Origin: Pseudomonadota bacterium
GTDB lineage: Bacteria; Pseudomonadota; Gammaproteobacteria; Burkholderiales; Burkholderiaceae_C
NCBI GenBank assembly: GCA_021815805.1
Contig: JAKAZQ010000009.1
Location: 1 to 64,000 of the forward strand
Reading direction: 5' to 3'
Length of the DNA: 64,000 nucleotides
Shown: positions 34,743-45,115 of the stretch, piece by piece
Position numbering within the stretch: position 1 is the stretch's first letter
Layout: each line of letters starts with the position of its first letter
Position numbers and translations under genes: made by a program
The notes under the pieces: generated by a model
The model's database searches: none
What the model was told of the DNA's origin: nothing
The model's input: the letters and a program-made list of their open reading frames with translations, nothing else

Positions 34743-35462
34743 CTAGAAGGAGTACACCAGGTTGATCGCGGTGTAGGTGTCGGTCTTCTCGCGACCCAGC
34801 GGAACACGGGTGTTGTGCAGCACCGTGTACGACAGCTTGAGCGCCAGCGCACCGGTGATGCTGGTGGTGAGCGCGCTGACGGACTCGAGCTGCGTGTTGT
34901 TGCTGCCGGCGATCGCGGTCAGCGTCTGGTCGAAGTGCGCCTTCGACGTGAAGCGGTAGGTGAAGTCGCCTTGCGCGTTGACGATGGCATTGCGTTGCAC
35001 CACGCCGCCCTCGGGTTCGGCCTGCCGATAGCCGGGGCCGATCTCGGCGCGCAACTGCACCGACGAGGTGTGGATCAACTCGCGGCCCAGGCCGAGCGCG
35101 GCCGAGGCCTGGTAGCGATAGCCGCTGAACGAGTCGTGGCTGGCGCGCAGGTTGCCGAACACGTAGTCGTCGGCGTCGAGGGCGCGTCGCGTGTTCCACT
35201 GGCCGGACTGGCGGTTGGCGGTGGTGCTGCCGGCGCTCGACGCGCGCAGCACCTCGAGATCGACGGTGCTGGTCCACGGGCCGCTGGCATAGCCGAGCTT
35301 GAACTTGCCGTCGACGCTGGAGGTGCGCGAGTTTCCGGTGGTCGCCACGCCGCCGAGTTCGGCGCTGCCGCTCCAGGGACTGGCGGCGGGCGCCGCGGCG
35401 AAGGCAGGGCCGCACAGCGTGGCGGCCGCGAACAGGGTGACACAGGTGCGTGGACTGGGCAT
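34743..35462 (-). CDS. DUF481 (YdiY-like) outer membrane protein
   Basis: Signal peptide; WSGSAELGGVATTGNSRTSSVDGKFKLGY; terminal NLVYSF. Confidence 0.85.
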   Translation of the reverse strand: MPSPRTCVTLFAAATLCGPAFAAAPAASPWSGSAELGGVATTGNSRTSSVDGKFKLGYASGPWTSTVDLEVLRASSAGSTTANRQSGQWNTRRALDADDYVFGNLRASHDSFSGYRYQASAALGLGRELIHTSSVQLRAEIGPGYRQAEPEGGVVQRNAIVNAQGDFTYRFTSKAHFDQTLTAIAGSNNTQLESVSALTTSITGALALKLSYTVLHNTRVPLGREKTDTYTAINLVYSF

Positions 35463-35524
35463 GCGTTCCTTTGGTCTTCGGATTGCGATGCCCCATCCTA
35501 AAAAGACACTACCGCATATGTGGT

Positions 35525-37495
35525 CTACAACTCGTTACCTGCACTGGGGGCACGGTCTTGGCGCGCGGGGGGCAGCATGAAGGCATCGAAGAATGCGCCG
35601 AGCTGCGCGCAGGCCTGCAGCGGCAGCACCAGCGCGATGTACTGGTCCGGGCGCACCACGACCAGCGCGCCGCGCGCGCGATCGATGCCGCGCAGCTCGA
35701 AGATGTCGCAGCCGGGCCGCGGATCGGCGGCGTAGACCTTTTCGTAGTCGCGCAGCCCGTAGCGTCCCTTGCGCGGCAGCAGCAGCTCCGGCAGCGCGCC
35801 GGGAGCGAGCTCCGCGGGGCGCGTCGGGAACACCACGCGCAGGTCGAACAGCGCATCGACGTCGGCGCCCGGCGGCGTGAAGCGACGCAGCGGCGACTCC
35901 TGCGCGTCCTGCAGGAAGGCGCACAGCACGCCGATGCCCCCGTGCGGCGGCGTGGCGTCGTGCGCGCCGGCGAAGGCGTACAGGCGCCAGCGCCCGTCGG
36001 CGGCGGCGACATGCCCGAGCTGCAGCGGCCGGGCGTCGGCGGCGCGCAGCACCGGCGCCGAATGAAACCGCGTGCCGACCTCGAAGCCGCGCGCGAGCTG
36101 CTGGTGCTGCGTGTCGCCACAGATCGTCGACGGCCGGTAGCGCGTGCCGAAGCCGGCGGTGAAGCGCGCGTGGCGCTGGAAGTATTCCTTGAAGGCCTGC
36201 GGATCCACGCCGTCGCCGGCGCTGCCGTCGAGCCGCGCGGGGTCGCTGAACATGCGCGCCCAGGCGCGATCGAAGTCGATCAGCTCCTGCGCCACCGACT
36301 GGCGCTCGGCGCTGTAGCTGCGCAGCAGCTCGGGGCGGCATTGTCCGCGCAGCACGGCCGCCAGCTTCCAGCCCAGGTTGAACGTGTCCTGCATGGAGAA
36401 GTTCATGCCCTGGCCGGCCTTCGGGCTGTGCGTGTGGCAGGCGTCGCCGGCGATGAACACGCGCGGCGCCTGCTCGCCGCGCGCGTTGTCGTACTGCGCG
36501 CAGATGCGCTGGCCGATCTCGTACACCGACCACCACGGGACCTCCTTCACGTCCAGCGTGCACGGGTGCAGGATGCGCTGCGCGGCGGCGATCAGCTGGT
36601 CCAGGCCGATGTTGCGCGCGCTCACGCGTTCGCCGTCGCCCAGCTTGTCCATCTCGACGTACAGGCGCACCAGGTAGCCGCCCTCGCGCGGGATCACGAG
36701 CAGGTTGCCGTGTCTGGACTGCACGGCGGACTTGCAGCGGATGTCGGGAAAGTCGGTGACCGCGAGCACGTCCATCACACCCCAGGCCTGGTTGGCCGAA
36801 TCGCCGACGAGCTGGCGCTCGATGGCCTGGCGCACCGCGCTGCGCGCGCCGTCGCAGCCGACGACGTAGCGCGCACGCACGGTCTCGACGCCCGCGGCCT
36901 GGCGCGCATCGCCGCGCTCGATGCGCACGCTGACCGGGTAGTCGCGCGCCGTCTCGTCGATCTCGAGACCGAGCACGCGCCGCGCGTAGTGCGGCTGCAG
37001 GCGCGCCGGCGCATCGCGCATGAGTTCCAGGTAGAAGTCGTGCACCCGCGCCTGGTTGAGCACCACGTGGGGAAACTCCGACAGCCCGTCCTCGGTGTCC
37101 TGCACCCGGCCATGGCGCACGATGCGGTGGGGATCGCGCGCATCCGGCTTCCAGAAGGTGACCTCGTTGATCCAGCAGGCCTCCTGCAGCACGCGCTCGG
37201 CGAAGCCGAAGGCCTGGAACATCTCCATGGTGCGGCAGGCGATGCCGTCGGCCTGGCCGAGTTGCAGCGGCCCCGGCTTGTGCTCGACCACGCAGGTGCG
37301 GATGTCGGCGAAGGCGGCGAGCTGCGCGGCGAGGGTCAGGCCGGCGGGTCCGGCCCCCACGATCAGCACGTCGGTGGATTCGGGCAGCGCATCGGCCTGC
37401 GCCGCGCGCTGCTGCGGCGCAGGCTCCGCTGCGGGAGCGGGAGCGGGCGCCACGCGCGGGTCGCCCGGCGTGAAGCCGTTCAGGTGGAATTGCAT
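35525..37495 (-). CDS. FAD-dependent aromatic hydroxylase (3-hydroxybenzoate 4-monooxygenase/phenol 2-monooxygenase-like)
   Basis: VLIVGAGPAGLTLAAQLA, VGCDGARSAVRQAI, VFIAGDACHTHSPKAGQGMNFSMQDTFNLGWKLA. Confidence 0.88.
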   Translation of the reverse strand: MQFHLNGFTPGDPRVAPAPAPAAEPAPQQRAAQADALPESTDVLIVGAGPAGLTLAAQLAAFADIRTCVVEHKPGPLQLGQADGIACRTMEMFQAFGFAERVLQEACWINEVTFWKPDARDPHRIVRHGRVQDTEDGLSEFPHVVLNQARVHDFYLELMRDAPARLQPHYARRVLGLEIDETARDYPVSVRIERGDARQAAGVETVRARYVVGCDGARSAVRQAIERQLVGDSANQAWGVMDVLAVTDFPDIRCKSAVQSRHGNLLVIPREGGYLVRLYVEMDKLGDGERVSARNIGLDQLIAAAQRILHPCTLDVKEVPWWSVYEIGQRICAQYDNARGEQAPRVFIAGDACHTHSPKAGQGMNFSMQDTFNLGWKLAAVLRGQCRPELLRSYSAERQSVAQELIDFDRAWARMFSDPARLDGSAGDGVDPQAFKEYFQRHARFTAGFGTRYRPSTICGDTQHQQLARGFEVGTRFHSAPVLRAADARPLQLGHVAAADGRWRLYAFAGAHDATPPHGGIGVLCAFLQDAQESPLRRFTPPGADVDALFDLRVVFPTRPAELAPGALPELLLPRKGRYGLRDYEKVYAADPRPGCDIFELRGIDRARGALVVVRPDQYIALVLPLQACAQLGAFFDAFMLPPARQDRAPSAGNEL

Positions 37496-37649
37496 GCGGG
37501 TCCTCACAGTGGGGCTGCCCGGGCGCGCCGCGGGTTCGGGCGTCGCGGTCGGCCGCGGGCTGCCGCGGGCTGCCGCGCATGGTCGGCGCAAGCCGCCGGC
37601 CGATGGGCATGCATTCTCGAAAATTGCGAAAATCCGGCACACTTTCACC

Positions 37650-38423
37650 ATGTCGCGCACCGCCAAGGTCCTGCAGTTGCTGCGCCTGTACGACGCGCAG
37701 CACCCGGTGCTGCGCGTCGGCGACATGGCGCGGCGCCTGCGGGTGTCGCAGGCCACCGCGTACCGCTGCGTCGAGGACCTGGAGCGCGCCGGCCTGCTCG
37801 AGAGCCTCGGCGCCGGGCTCTACGCGCTGGGCCCGGCGATCGTCGAGATGGACCGCCAGATCCGCATCGCCGATCCGCTGATCGCGGCGGCCTCGGACAT
37901 CGCGCGCACGCTGTCGGAGCGCACCCGCGGCACCATCCTGCTGTGCCGGCTGTACGGCCTGCAGGTGATGTGCGTGCACAGCGTCGCCGGCAGCGCGGCG
38001 CCGCCGGTGGTCGGCTACGAACGCGGACGCGCGATGCCGCTGTACCGCGGGGCGCCGTCGCGCGCCATCCTCGCCTACCTGCCGACGCGCGCGCTGCAGC
38101 GCCTGGTCGACGACGATGCTGCCGCGCTGCGCCGCGCCGGCTGGCCCGATTCGCTGGCGGCGCTGCAGCGCCGCCTGCAGGCGTGCCGGCGCCACGCGGT
38201 GCAGGTTTCGGTGGCCGAGGTGGACGACCAGGCGCAGGGCTGGGCGGTGCCGCTGTTCGCCGGGCGCCAGCTGCTCGGCAGCCTGGGCGTGGTGCGCGAG
38301 CACGCGGGCACCGGAGCCGACGAGCACGCGCGCATCGGCGACCAGTTGCGACGCGCCGCGCTGCGCATCGAGGGGCGCCTGGAAGGCCTCACCGGCCGCG
38401 CCGGCGCGGCGCCGCGGCGCTGA
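37650..38423 (+). CDS. IclR family transcriptional regulator
   Basis: N-terminal winged HTH (KVLQLLRLYDAQHPVLRVGDMARRLRVSQATAYRCVEDLERAGLL) and IclR effector domain; divergent from the hydroxylase. Confidence 0.85.
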   Translation: MSRTAKVLQLLRLYDAQHPVLRVGDMARRLRVSQATAYRCVEDLERAGLLESLGAGLYALGPAIVEMDRQIRIADPLIAAASDIARTLSERTRGTILLCRLYGLQVMCVHSVAGSAAPPVVGYERGRAMPLYRGAPSRAILAYLPTRALQRLVDDDAAALRRAGWPDSLAALQRRLQACRRHAVQVSVAEVDDQAQGWAVPLFAGRQLLGSLGVVREHAGTGADEHARIGDQLRRAALRIEGRLEGLTGRAGAAPRR

Positions 38424-38437
38424 GCCGCGGCGGATGC

Positions 38438-39157
38438 TCAGAACTCGTCGCCGTCGACGTGCCGGGTGTCCTTGAAGGTGCGCCAGCCGCTGATCATCGA
38501 GCTGACGATCGACTGGCGCGACATGATGTCCTCGCGGACGGCGACGTAGATGTGCACGACGATGAAGCACACCAGGTACCACATCGCCAGGTGGTGCCAG
38601 GTGCGCACGTCCTGCGGCTGCCCGAACAGCGGCGTGATCCACGACGAGAACCAGTCGTACTGCCACGAGCCCTCCAGCGTGCCCTCGCCCATCAGCGCCA
38701 GCCCGGTGAGCATGATGAACAGGCTGCCCCAGACGAACATCAGGTGCATGGCGAGAATCGCCAGCGGGTTGTGGCCCGAGTATTTCCTGGGCTCGCGCTC
38801 CAGGAACAGGTACCACTTCAGCTCGTGCCAGACGCCGCGCCAGTAGTCGGCGCGAAGAATCGCCGGCAGGAAGATCTCGCGCGCATGCTGGTTGCCGGCC
38901 AGCGCCCAGTAGACGCGGAACAGGAAGCCGACGATGAAAATGTAGGCCGCGGTGAAGTGCGCGAAGCGCACGTAGCCCATGAGAAAGTGGTCGTAGGGCT
39001 GCCCGGGCTGGCTGGGCAGCGGATGGCCGATCAGGAAGCCCGTCACGCACAGCGTGCAAATGGCCAGGAACTGGATCCAGTGCCACAGGCGCAGCGGCGC
39101 CTCGTAGACGTATACGGCCGGCTCGAAGCGGGACTGCTGCAGGGACTCCGCGCTCAT
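38438..39157 (-). CDS. hoxZ: Ni/Fe-hydrogenase b-type cytochrome subunit
   Basis: VYVYEAPLRLWHWIQFLAICTLCVTGFLIGHPLPS; adjacent to hydrogenase subunits. Confidence 0.96.
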   Translation of the reverse strand: MSAESLQQSRFEPAVYVYEAPLRLWHWIQFLAICTLCVTGFLIGHPLPSQPGQPYDHFLMGYVRFAHFTAAYIFIVGFLFRVYWALAGNQHAREIFLPAILRADYWRGVWHELKWYLFLEREPRKYSGHNPLAILAMHLMFVWGSLFIMLTGLALMGEGTLEGSWQYDWFSSWITPLFGQPQDVRTWHHLAMWYLVCFIVVHIYVAVREDIMSRQSIVSSMISGWRTFKDTRHVDGDEF

Positions 39158-39218
39158 GTTCGTCTCCAGGTGTCGTTGCGGCGCCGGCACCCGCGCGGGT
39201 CCGGCGCCGTGCTCGGGT

Positions 39219-41036
39219 TCAGCGCACGGTGACGCGCGCCAGCTCCTGCCCGCCGTCGCCCATGACATGGGTCGAGCAGGCCAGGCAGGGATCGAAGCTG
39301 TGCAGGGTGCGCAGGATCTCGACCGGCTCGTCGGGGCGCTCCATGCGCGTGTTCATCAGGCTCGCCTCGAAGGCGCCGAGGTTGCCCGCCGGGTCGCGCG
39401 GCGAACCGTTCCAGGTGGTCGGCACGACCGCCTGGTAGTTCTCGATGCGCCCGTTCTTGATGCGCACCCAGTGCCCCAGCGCGCCGCGCGGCGCCGACAC
39501 CGTGGCCACGCCCTTGGCCTCGCTCGGCCAGGTGGACGGATCCCACTTGTCGGTGTTCGCGGTCGCCGTGTCGCCGGCCTTGATGTTGGCGATCAGCTCG
39601 TTCCAGTCGTCGACCATCATGTCGGCGCAATACTCGGCCTCGAGCGCGCGCGCCAGCGTGCGGCCGATGGTCGTCTGCAGCACGCTGCGCGCGTCCAGGC
39701 TGGTGCCGGCGAGCTGGTTGAACGCCGCCACGCTGCGGTCGACCTGCTCACGCTGGTGGGCGTAGCCCTTGGCGTAGGCCAGGGTGTAGCGCGACAGCGG
39801 GCCGACCTCGACGGCATGGCCGCGCCAGCGCGGCGCCTTGATCCACGAATACTTGGCGCTCTCGTCGATCTGCTCGATGCGGGTCTTCGTGCCCTTGGTG
39901 TTCGGGCCGAGTTCGAATTTCGGCTCAGTCACGCCGTCCCACGGGTGCAGGCCCTTGTTCTCCTGGCCCGGATAGCTGTACCAGGAGTGGGTGACGAACT
40001 CCTGGACCTGCTGCGGGTCGCGCGGGTCGACCTCGTGCACCTCGTTCCAGTTGCCGTTCAGGATGACCCCGCCGGGCATCTGGTCGGTCGACTTGTCGTA
40101 CGCGACCTTGGCGTAGTCGCCGTAGTCCATCACGCTGTGCGCGCCGAGGCCGCCGCCGTACAGCCAGTCCTTGTAGAAACTGGCGATGGCGATCACGTCC
40201 GGCACGTACACGTTGTGGCAGAAGTCGACCATCTCCTGGATGCGCGCGCGCACGAACTCCAGGCGCTCCATGTTCAGCGGCGCGCCGGCGGCGAGATCGC
40301 CATCCATGTTGATGGCGCAGGGCACGCCCCCGACCAGGTAGTTGGGATGGGGATTCTTGCCGCCGAAGATGGTGTGCACCTTGACGAACTCGCGCTGCAT
40401 GTCGAGCGCTTCCAGGTAATGCGTCACCCCCATCAGGTCGGCCTCGGGCGACAGCCGGTAGGCCGGGTTGCTCCAGTAGCCGTTCTTGAAGGGGCCGAGC
40501 TGCCCCGAGTCGATGAACTTCTTGATGCGCGACTGGATGTCGCGGAAATACCCGGGGCTGGACTTGGCGTGGTGCGGCGACACCGTCTGCTGCAGTTGCG
40601 AAGTGGCCTTCGGATCGGCCTTCAGCGCGTTCACCGGGTTCACCCAGTCGAGCGCGTGCAGGTGGTAGAAGTGCACCACGTGATCGTGCACCTGCAGGGT
40701 CTTGGCCATCATCTCGCGGATCAGGTACGCGTTCTTCGGGATGCGGATGCCCAGCGCGTCCTCGACCGCGCGCACCGACGCCAGCGCATGGCAGCCCGTG
40801 CACACCCCGCAGATGCGCTCGACGAAGGCCCACACGTCACGCGGGTCGCGCCCCTTGACGATGACTTCCAGGCCGCGCCACATGGTGCCGGTGGACACGG
40901 CGTTGCGAATCACGTTGTTCTGGTCGACGTTGACCTCGCAGCGCATGTGGCCCTCGATGCGCGTGATCGGGTCGACCACCACGCGCCGGCCGGACGTGTC
41001 GAGGGTGAAACCGTTGGGAGTGACCACCTGGCTCAT
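39219..41036 (-). CDS. hoxG: Uptake [NiFe]-hydrogenase large subunit
   Basis: [53 protein letters not shown] (C-terminal processing site). Confidence 0.98.
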   Translation of the reverse strand: MSQVVTPNGFTLDTSGRRVVVDPITRIEGHMRCEVNVDQNNVIRNAVSTGTMWRGLEVIVKGRDPRDVWAFVERICGVCTGCHALASVRAVEDALGIRIPKNAYLIREMMAKTLQVHDHVVHFYHLHALDWVNPVNALKADPKATSQLQQTVSPHHAKSSPGYFRDIQSRIKKFIDSGQLGPFKNGYWSNPAYRLSPEADLMGVTHYLEALDMQREFVKVHTIFGGKNPHPNYLVGGVPCAINMDGDLAAGAPLNMERLEFVRARIQEMVDFCHNVYVPDVIAIASFYKDWLYGGGLGAHSVMDYGDYAKVAYDKSTDQMPGGVILNGNWNEVHEVDPRDPQQVQEFVTHSWYSYPGQENKGLHPWDGVTEPKFELGPNTKGTKTRIEQIDESAKYSWIKAPRWRGHAVEVGPLSRYTLAYAKGYAHQREQVDRSVAAFNQLAGTSLDARSVLQTTIGRTLARALEAEYCADMMVDDWNELIANIKAGDTATANTDKWDPSTWPSEAKGVATVSAPRGALGHWVRIKNGRIENYQAVVPTTWNGSPRDPAGNLGAFEASLMNTRMERPDEPVEILRTLHSFDPCLACSTHVMGDGGQELARVTVR

Positions 41037-42133
41037 TGCTTGTCTCCTTCGCGTTGGCCGCCGTTGGGGGGATCGCCGCGCAGACGCTTGACGGCGCTGG
41101 CGACGGCATGCACGGCCACCGCGCCACCGACTGCGCCGGCGGCCGCCGCGCCGATCTCGTCGGCGTTGGCCTCGACGCCGAAGGGCTTGATGTCGGTGAG
41201 GTGGGCGTACCACGAGCCCTTGTCCCAGAACCCGTCCTCCGAGCAGCCGATGCAGCCGTGGCCGGACTGGATGGGGAAGGACACGCCGTCGTTCCAGCGC
41301 GTGGTCGAGCACGCGTTGTAGGTGGTCGGGCCCTTGCACCCCATCTTGTACAGGCAGTAGCCCCTGCGCGCGCCTTCGTCGTCGAATGCCTCGACGAACT
41401 GCCCGGCGTCGAAATGCGGACGGCGGTAGCACTTGTCGTGGATGCGCTGGCTGTAGAACATCTTCGGCCGCCCCTGGCGATCCAGTTCGGGCATGCGGTC
41501 GAAGGTCAGCATGTAGGTGATCACCGAGGTCATGACCTCGGCGATCGGCGGGCATCCCGGCACCTTGACGATCGGCTTGTCGGTGATCACCTTGTCCACC
41601 GGCGTGGCGCGGGTCGGGTTCGGCCGCGCCGCCTGCACGCAGCCCCACGATGCGCACGATCCCCACGAGATCACGGCCTTGGCGTGACTGGCGGCGTAGC
41701 GCAGCTTCTCGACGAAGGGCTCGCCGCCGATGATGCAGTACATGCCGTCCTCGTTGAGCGGCGGGTTGCCCTCCACCGCGAGCACGTAGTTGCCCTTGTA
41801 CTTGTTGACCACCTCCTCGACGATGGCCTCGGCCTGGTGCCCGGCGGCGGCCATCAGCAGGTCGTCGTAGTCGAGCGAGATCATCGACAGGATCACGTCC
41901 TTGGCCAGCGGATGCCCGGAGCGGATGAACGACTCCGAGCAGCAGGTGCATTCGAGTCCGTGCAGCCACAGCACCGGCAGGCGCGGCTTGTTCTCCATCG
42001 CGTAGGCGATCTGCCCGGCGTATTCGGGACCGAGCCCGAGCGCGGCGGCGGTCAGGCTGCAGTACTTCAGAAAGCTGCGCCGGGAGATGCCCTGGCGCCG
42101 CATGACCTCATAGAACGTTTCCGTGACCGGCAT
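41033..42133 (-). CDS. hoxK: Uptake [NiFe]-hydrogenase small subunit, Tat-exported
   Basis: RRSFLK Tat motif, [55 protein letters not shown]. Confidence 0.98.
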   Translation of the reverse strand: MPVTETFYEVMRRQGISRRSFLKYCSLTAAALGLGPEYAGQIAYAMENKPRLPVLWLHGLECTCCSESFIRSGHPLAKDVILSMISLDYDDLLMAAAGHQAEAIVEEVVNKYKGNYVLAVEGNPPLNEDGMYCIIGGEPFVEKLRYAASHAKAVISWGSCASWGCVQAARPNPTRATPVDKVITDKPIVKVPGCPPIAEVMTSVITYMLTFDRMPELDRQGRPKMFYSQRIHDKCYRRPHFDAGQFVEAFDDEGARRGYCLYKMGCKGPTTYNACSTTRWNDGVSFPIQSGHGCIGCSEDGFWDKGSWYAHLTDIKPFGVEANADEIGAAAAGAVGGAVAVHAVASAVKRLRGDPPNGGQREGDKQ

Positions 42134-42190
42134 GGTCCGCCTCCTCCTGGTTCTGCCGCTTCCCGCGAAGCCGGCTGTGGGCCAATCGGA

Positions 42191-42206
42191 AGCAAAGCCT
42201 GTGCCA
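42191..42206 (-). promoter_or_regulatory. Sigma-54 (-24/-12) promoter for hoxKGZ
   Basis: Minus strand TGGCACaggctTTGCT; GG-N10-GC spacing exact; 58 bp upstream of ATG 42133. Confidence 0.85.
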
Positions 42207-42481
42207 CGAAACAAGCCTCGTGAATTCAACAACTTGCGCAAACGGGACGGGCCATCTACGGGTTATCCCGGGCTGCCGCGCAGCCGGCCGCCGGCGCGTG
42301 GTGGAAAGCTGCTGACCGGCGCCGCGCGACGCGGCCTCGCGGCCGCGCCGCCAACCCATGTTCCGGTTTGCGCCGGCAACCGCAAGGCAGCCTTCCAGCG
42401 AATCCCGAACCTGGCGCAAGCCGCGCGCACGACATGAATCCAATCAGGCACTTAGCGCGGCCGCAGCGCCCGGCATCGGGC

Positions 42482-42497
42482 TGGCATCGCATTTGCA
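42482..42497 (+). promoter_or_regulatory. Sigma-54 (-24/-12) promoter for the hoxM...hypE operon
   Basis: TGGCATcgcatTTGCA; GG-N10-GC spacing exact; 83 bp upstream of GTG 42580. Confidence 0.85.
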
Positions 42498-42579
42498 AGA
42501 TGCCTGGCCAGAAGCGCGCTTCGCGGGCCCGGCGATCCGGTCCGGCGCGAAGACGACGCCGCTGCGAGGAGACGACGAC

Positions 42580-43281
42580 GTGGATCACGATGCACCCCGC
42601 GTGCTGGTGCTGGGCATCGGCAACGTGCTTTGGGCCGACGAGGGCTTCGGCGTGCGCGCCGTGCAGAGCCTGCAGCGCAGCCATGCGTTCGACGCCAACG
42701 TATGCCTGATGGACGGCGGCACCCAGGGCCTGTACCTGCTGCACCACGTGCGCGCCGCCGACGTGCTGCTGGTGTTCGACGCCGTCGACTACGGCCTGCC
42801 GCCGGCCACGCTGCACTGCGTGTACGGCGACGACGTGCCGCGCTTCATGGGCGCGCGCAAGGTCAGCCTGCACCAGACCGGATTCCAGGAGGTGCTGCTG
42901 ACCGCCGAACTGCTCGGCGGCATGCCCCGCGAGCTGGCGCTGGTGGGCGTGCAGCCGCAGACCCTGGACGATTTCGGCGGCAGCCTCAGCCCCGGCGTGA
43001 AGGCGCAGTTGCAGCCGGCGCTGGCGGCCGGACTGCAATGGCTGGCCGGGCTCGGCGTGCGCGGGCGCGAGCGCGCGGCGCCCGCGCCGGAACACGAGGT
43101 GCTGACCGCGCAGGCGCTCGACCTCGCCGCCTACGAGACGGGGCGCCCGGACGCCGCCGCCGCGGCGCGCCACGGTGATCCGCGCGTGCTCGCCGACCCG
43201 CAACTGCGCTTCGACCCCAAGCCCCCGTCCGACGCCTGGCCGCGCATCAGCGTCGACATCGACTCGCGACGCCCCATCTGA
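42580..43281 (+). CDS. hoxM: Hydrogenase maturation protease
   Basis: VLVLGIGNVLWADEGFGVRAVQ, DGGTQGLYLLHHV; GTG start inferred. Confidence 0.95.
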   Translation: MDHDAPRVLVLGIGNVLWADEGFGVRAVQSLQRSHAFDANVCLMDGGTQGLYLLHHVRAADVLLVFDAVDYGLPPATLHCVYGDDVPRFMGARKVSLHQTGFQEVLLTAELLGGMPRELALVGVQPQTLDDFGGSLSPGVKAQLQPALAAGLQWLAGLGVRGRERAAPAPEHEVLTAQALDLAAYETGRPDAAAAARHGDPRVLADPQLRFDPKPPSDAWPRISVDIDSRRPI

Positions 43282-43283
43282 CC

Positions 43284-43601
43284 ATGTGCATCGGACGCCC
43301 CCTGCGCATCCTCGAGATGCACGACCTCAGCGCGCTGTGCGAGGACCCCGGCGGCGCGCGCGAGAGCCTCGACATGAGCCTGCTCGGCGCGCAGGCGCCC
43401 GGCACCTGGGTGCTGGCCTTCCTCGGCCATGCGCGCGCCGTGCTCGACGCCGCGGAGGCGCAGCGCGTGCACGCGGCGCTGCAGGCGCTGGGCGCGGTGA
43501 TGCGCGGCGAATCCCCCGACATCGACGAGTGCTTCGCCGATCTGGCGGGACGCGAGCCGCAACTGCCCGAGCACCTGCGCCGCCCCGCCAAGCCGAACTG
43601 A
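43284..43601 (+). CDS. hoxL: HypC-family chaperone HoxL
   Basis: MCIGRPLRILEMHD, VLAFLGHARAVLDAAEA. Confidence 0.92.
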   Translation: MCIGRPLRILEMHDLSALCEDPGGARESLDMSLLGAQAPGTWVLAFLGHARAVLDAAEAQRVHAALQALGAVMRGESPDIDECFADLAGREPQLPEHLRRPAKPN

Positions 43602-43615
43602 AAGGAGTCCGCTGC

Positions 43616-44026
43616 ATGTCCATCGCCCTGATCGAACGCCTCAGCGAGCAGCTGGGCTACCCGCGCGTCCATGCGCACAACCTCGACGCCGTGCTCGACC
43701 ACCCGGCGGACACGGTGCTGTTCTTCCCCGGCGATCCGGCACGCTTCCCGGAGGCCGCCGACGTCGCGGTGGTGCTGCCCGAACTGGTGCGCCACTTCGA
43801 CGGCCGGCTGCGCGCCGGGGTGGTGCAGCGCGACGACGAGCGCGCGCTGCAGGAACTGTACGGTTTCGAGATCTGGCCGACCCTGGTGTTCCTGCGCCGC
43901 GCGCAGTACCTGGGGGCGATCAGCCGCATCCGCGACTGGACCGACTACCTGCAGCGCATCCAGGGCTTTCTCGACACCGGCCCGGTGCGCGCGCCGAGCC
44001 CGCGCATTGCCATTCACCCTGCCTGA
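43616..44026 (+). CDS. hoxO: Hydrogenase accessory protein HoxO/HupG
   Basis: Thioredoxin-like HoxO pattern (VLFFPGDPARFPEAADVAVVLPEL, FEIWPTLVFLRRAQYLGAI) and position. Confidence 0.88.
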   Translation: MSIALIERLSEQLGYPRVHAHNLDAVLDHPADTVLFFPGDPARFPEAADVAVVLPELVRHFDGRLRAGVVQRDDERALQELYGFEIWPTLVFLRRAQYLGAISRIRDWTDYLQRIQGFLDTGPVRAPSPRIAIHPA

Positions 44027-44036
44027 GGCCCTCGCC

Positions 44037-44897
44037 ATGCCCAAACCCATTGCCATCCCGGTGGTCGCCGCCGGCCCCGGAAGCCAGCCCGTCGACGACG
44101 ACACCCTGGACTACATGGCCCTGCCCACGGAGATGTTCACGCACGGCTCGATCGATCTGCCCGAGCCGCAGGCGCTGCGCCGCCAGCAGCGCGTGCGCGA
44201 CCTGCTCGAGGACATGCTGGCGACGACCGCGGCCTACGTGCCGCGGCGCGACGAGCCCGTCGTGCACGACCTGTCGCGCCTCGACGCCGACGACCTCGAC
44301 TGCATCAACCAGATCCTCGGCGAAGGCGAGGTCAGCGTCAGCATCGATCTGCCGGATTGCACCATCCGCGCCCAGGAATCGGTGCTCACCGGCATCTGGC
44401 GGGTGCGTCGCCTCGACGCCGCGCAGGCCCTGCTCGAAGACCACATCGAGGTCGCCGACGTGCCGCATTGCGTGCGTGCACTGGGCTTCGCCAACGCCGC
44501 GCCCGAAGGCCTGCGTCCCGGCCCGCCGATTCCCGGCGTGCAGAACGCGCCGGCGCTGCTCAGCGAGATCGCCGACAGGATGGCCTCGTACACCGCGCAC
44601 AGCCCCGCGCACGTGATCAACCTGTCGCTGCTGCCGCTGAGCCCGCAGGATCTGGCGTGGCTCGGCGCCGAACTCGGCGTCGGCCCGGCGACCATCCTGT
44701 CGCGCGGCTACGGCAATTGCCGCATCGGCGCCACGCGCATGGCCAACGTATGGTGGATCAAGTATTTCAACTCGCAGGACGCGCTGATCCTCAACACCAT
44801 CGAGGTCGTCGACGTGCCCGAGGTGGCGCTGGCGGCGGCCGAGGATTTCGCCGACACCGCGACGCGCCTGCGGGAAATCCTCGAGCTGTTCCAATGA
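44037..44897 (+). CDS. hoxQ: Hydrogenase accessory protein HoxQ/HupH
   Basis: C-terminal GPATILSRGYGNCRIGATRMANVWWIKYFNSQDALILNTIEVVDVPEVA. Confidence 0.93.
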   Translation: MPKPIAIPVVAAGPGSQPVDDDTLDYMALPTEMFTHGSIDLPEPQALRRQQRVRDLLEDMLATTAAYVPRRDEPVVHDLSRLDADDLDCINQILGEGEVSVSIDLPDCTIRAQESVLTGIWRVRRLDAAQALLEDHIEVADVPHCVRALGFANAAPEGLRPGPPIPGVQNAPALLSEIADRMASYTAHSPAHVINLSLLPLSPQDLAWLGAELGVGPATILSRGYGNCRIGATRMANVWWIKYFNSQDALILNTIEVVDVPEVALAAAEDFADTATRLREILELFQ

Positions 44898-45115
44898 ACA
44901 CCTTCGAAGGCTCGTACATGGGCGACGCGTCGCGCCTGCGCGACGACGCGCGCCTGGAGTGCCGCATCTGCTGGTACGTGTACGACCCGCGGCAGGGCGA
45001 CGACGTCTGGCAGGTCGCGCCGGGCACGCCGTTCAGCCGCCTGCCGCAGCACTGGCGCTGCCCGCGCTGCGACGCCGAGGCGTGGCAGTTCATGGTGGTC
45101 GGGGACGACGCGTGA
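44894..45115 (+). CDS. hoxR: Rubredoxin HoxR/HupI
   Basis: LECRICWYVYDPRQGDD ... HWRCPRCDA. Confidence 0.95.
   Translation: MNTFEGSYMGDASRLRDDARLECRICWYVYDPRQGDDVWQVAPGTPFSRLPQHWRCPRCDAEAWQFMVVGDDA

Noticed and set aside
35535-39232. 1183-aa and 1260-aa ORFs across the hydroxylase/IclR/hoxZ region
   Set aside because: Span several genes on both strands; shadow ORFs of GC-rich coding sequence.
43284-43601. Duplicate hypC as an anomaly
   Set aside because: HoxL is an expected HypC paralogue in membrane-bound hydrogenase operons.
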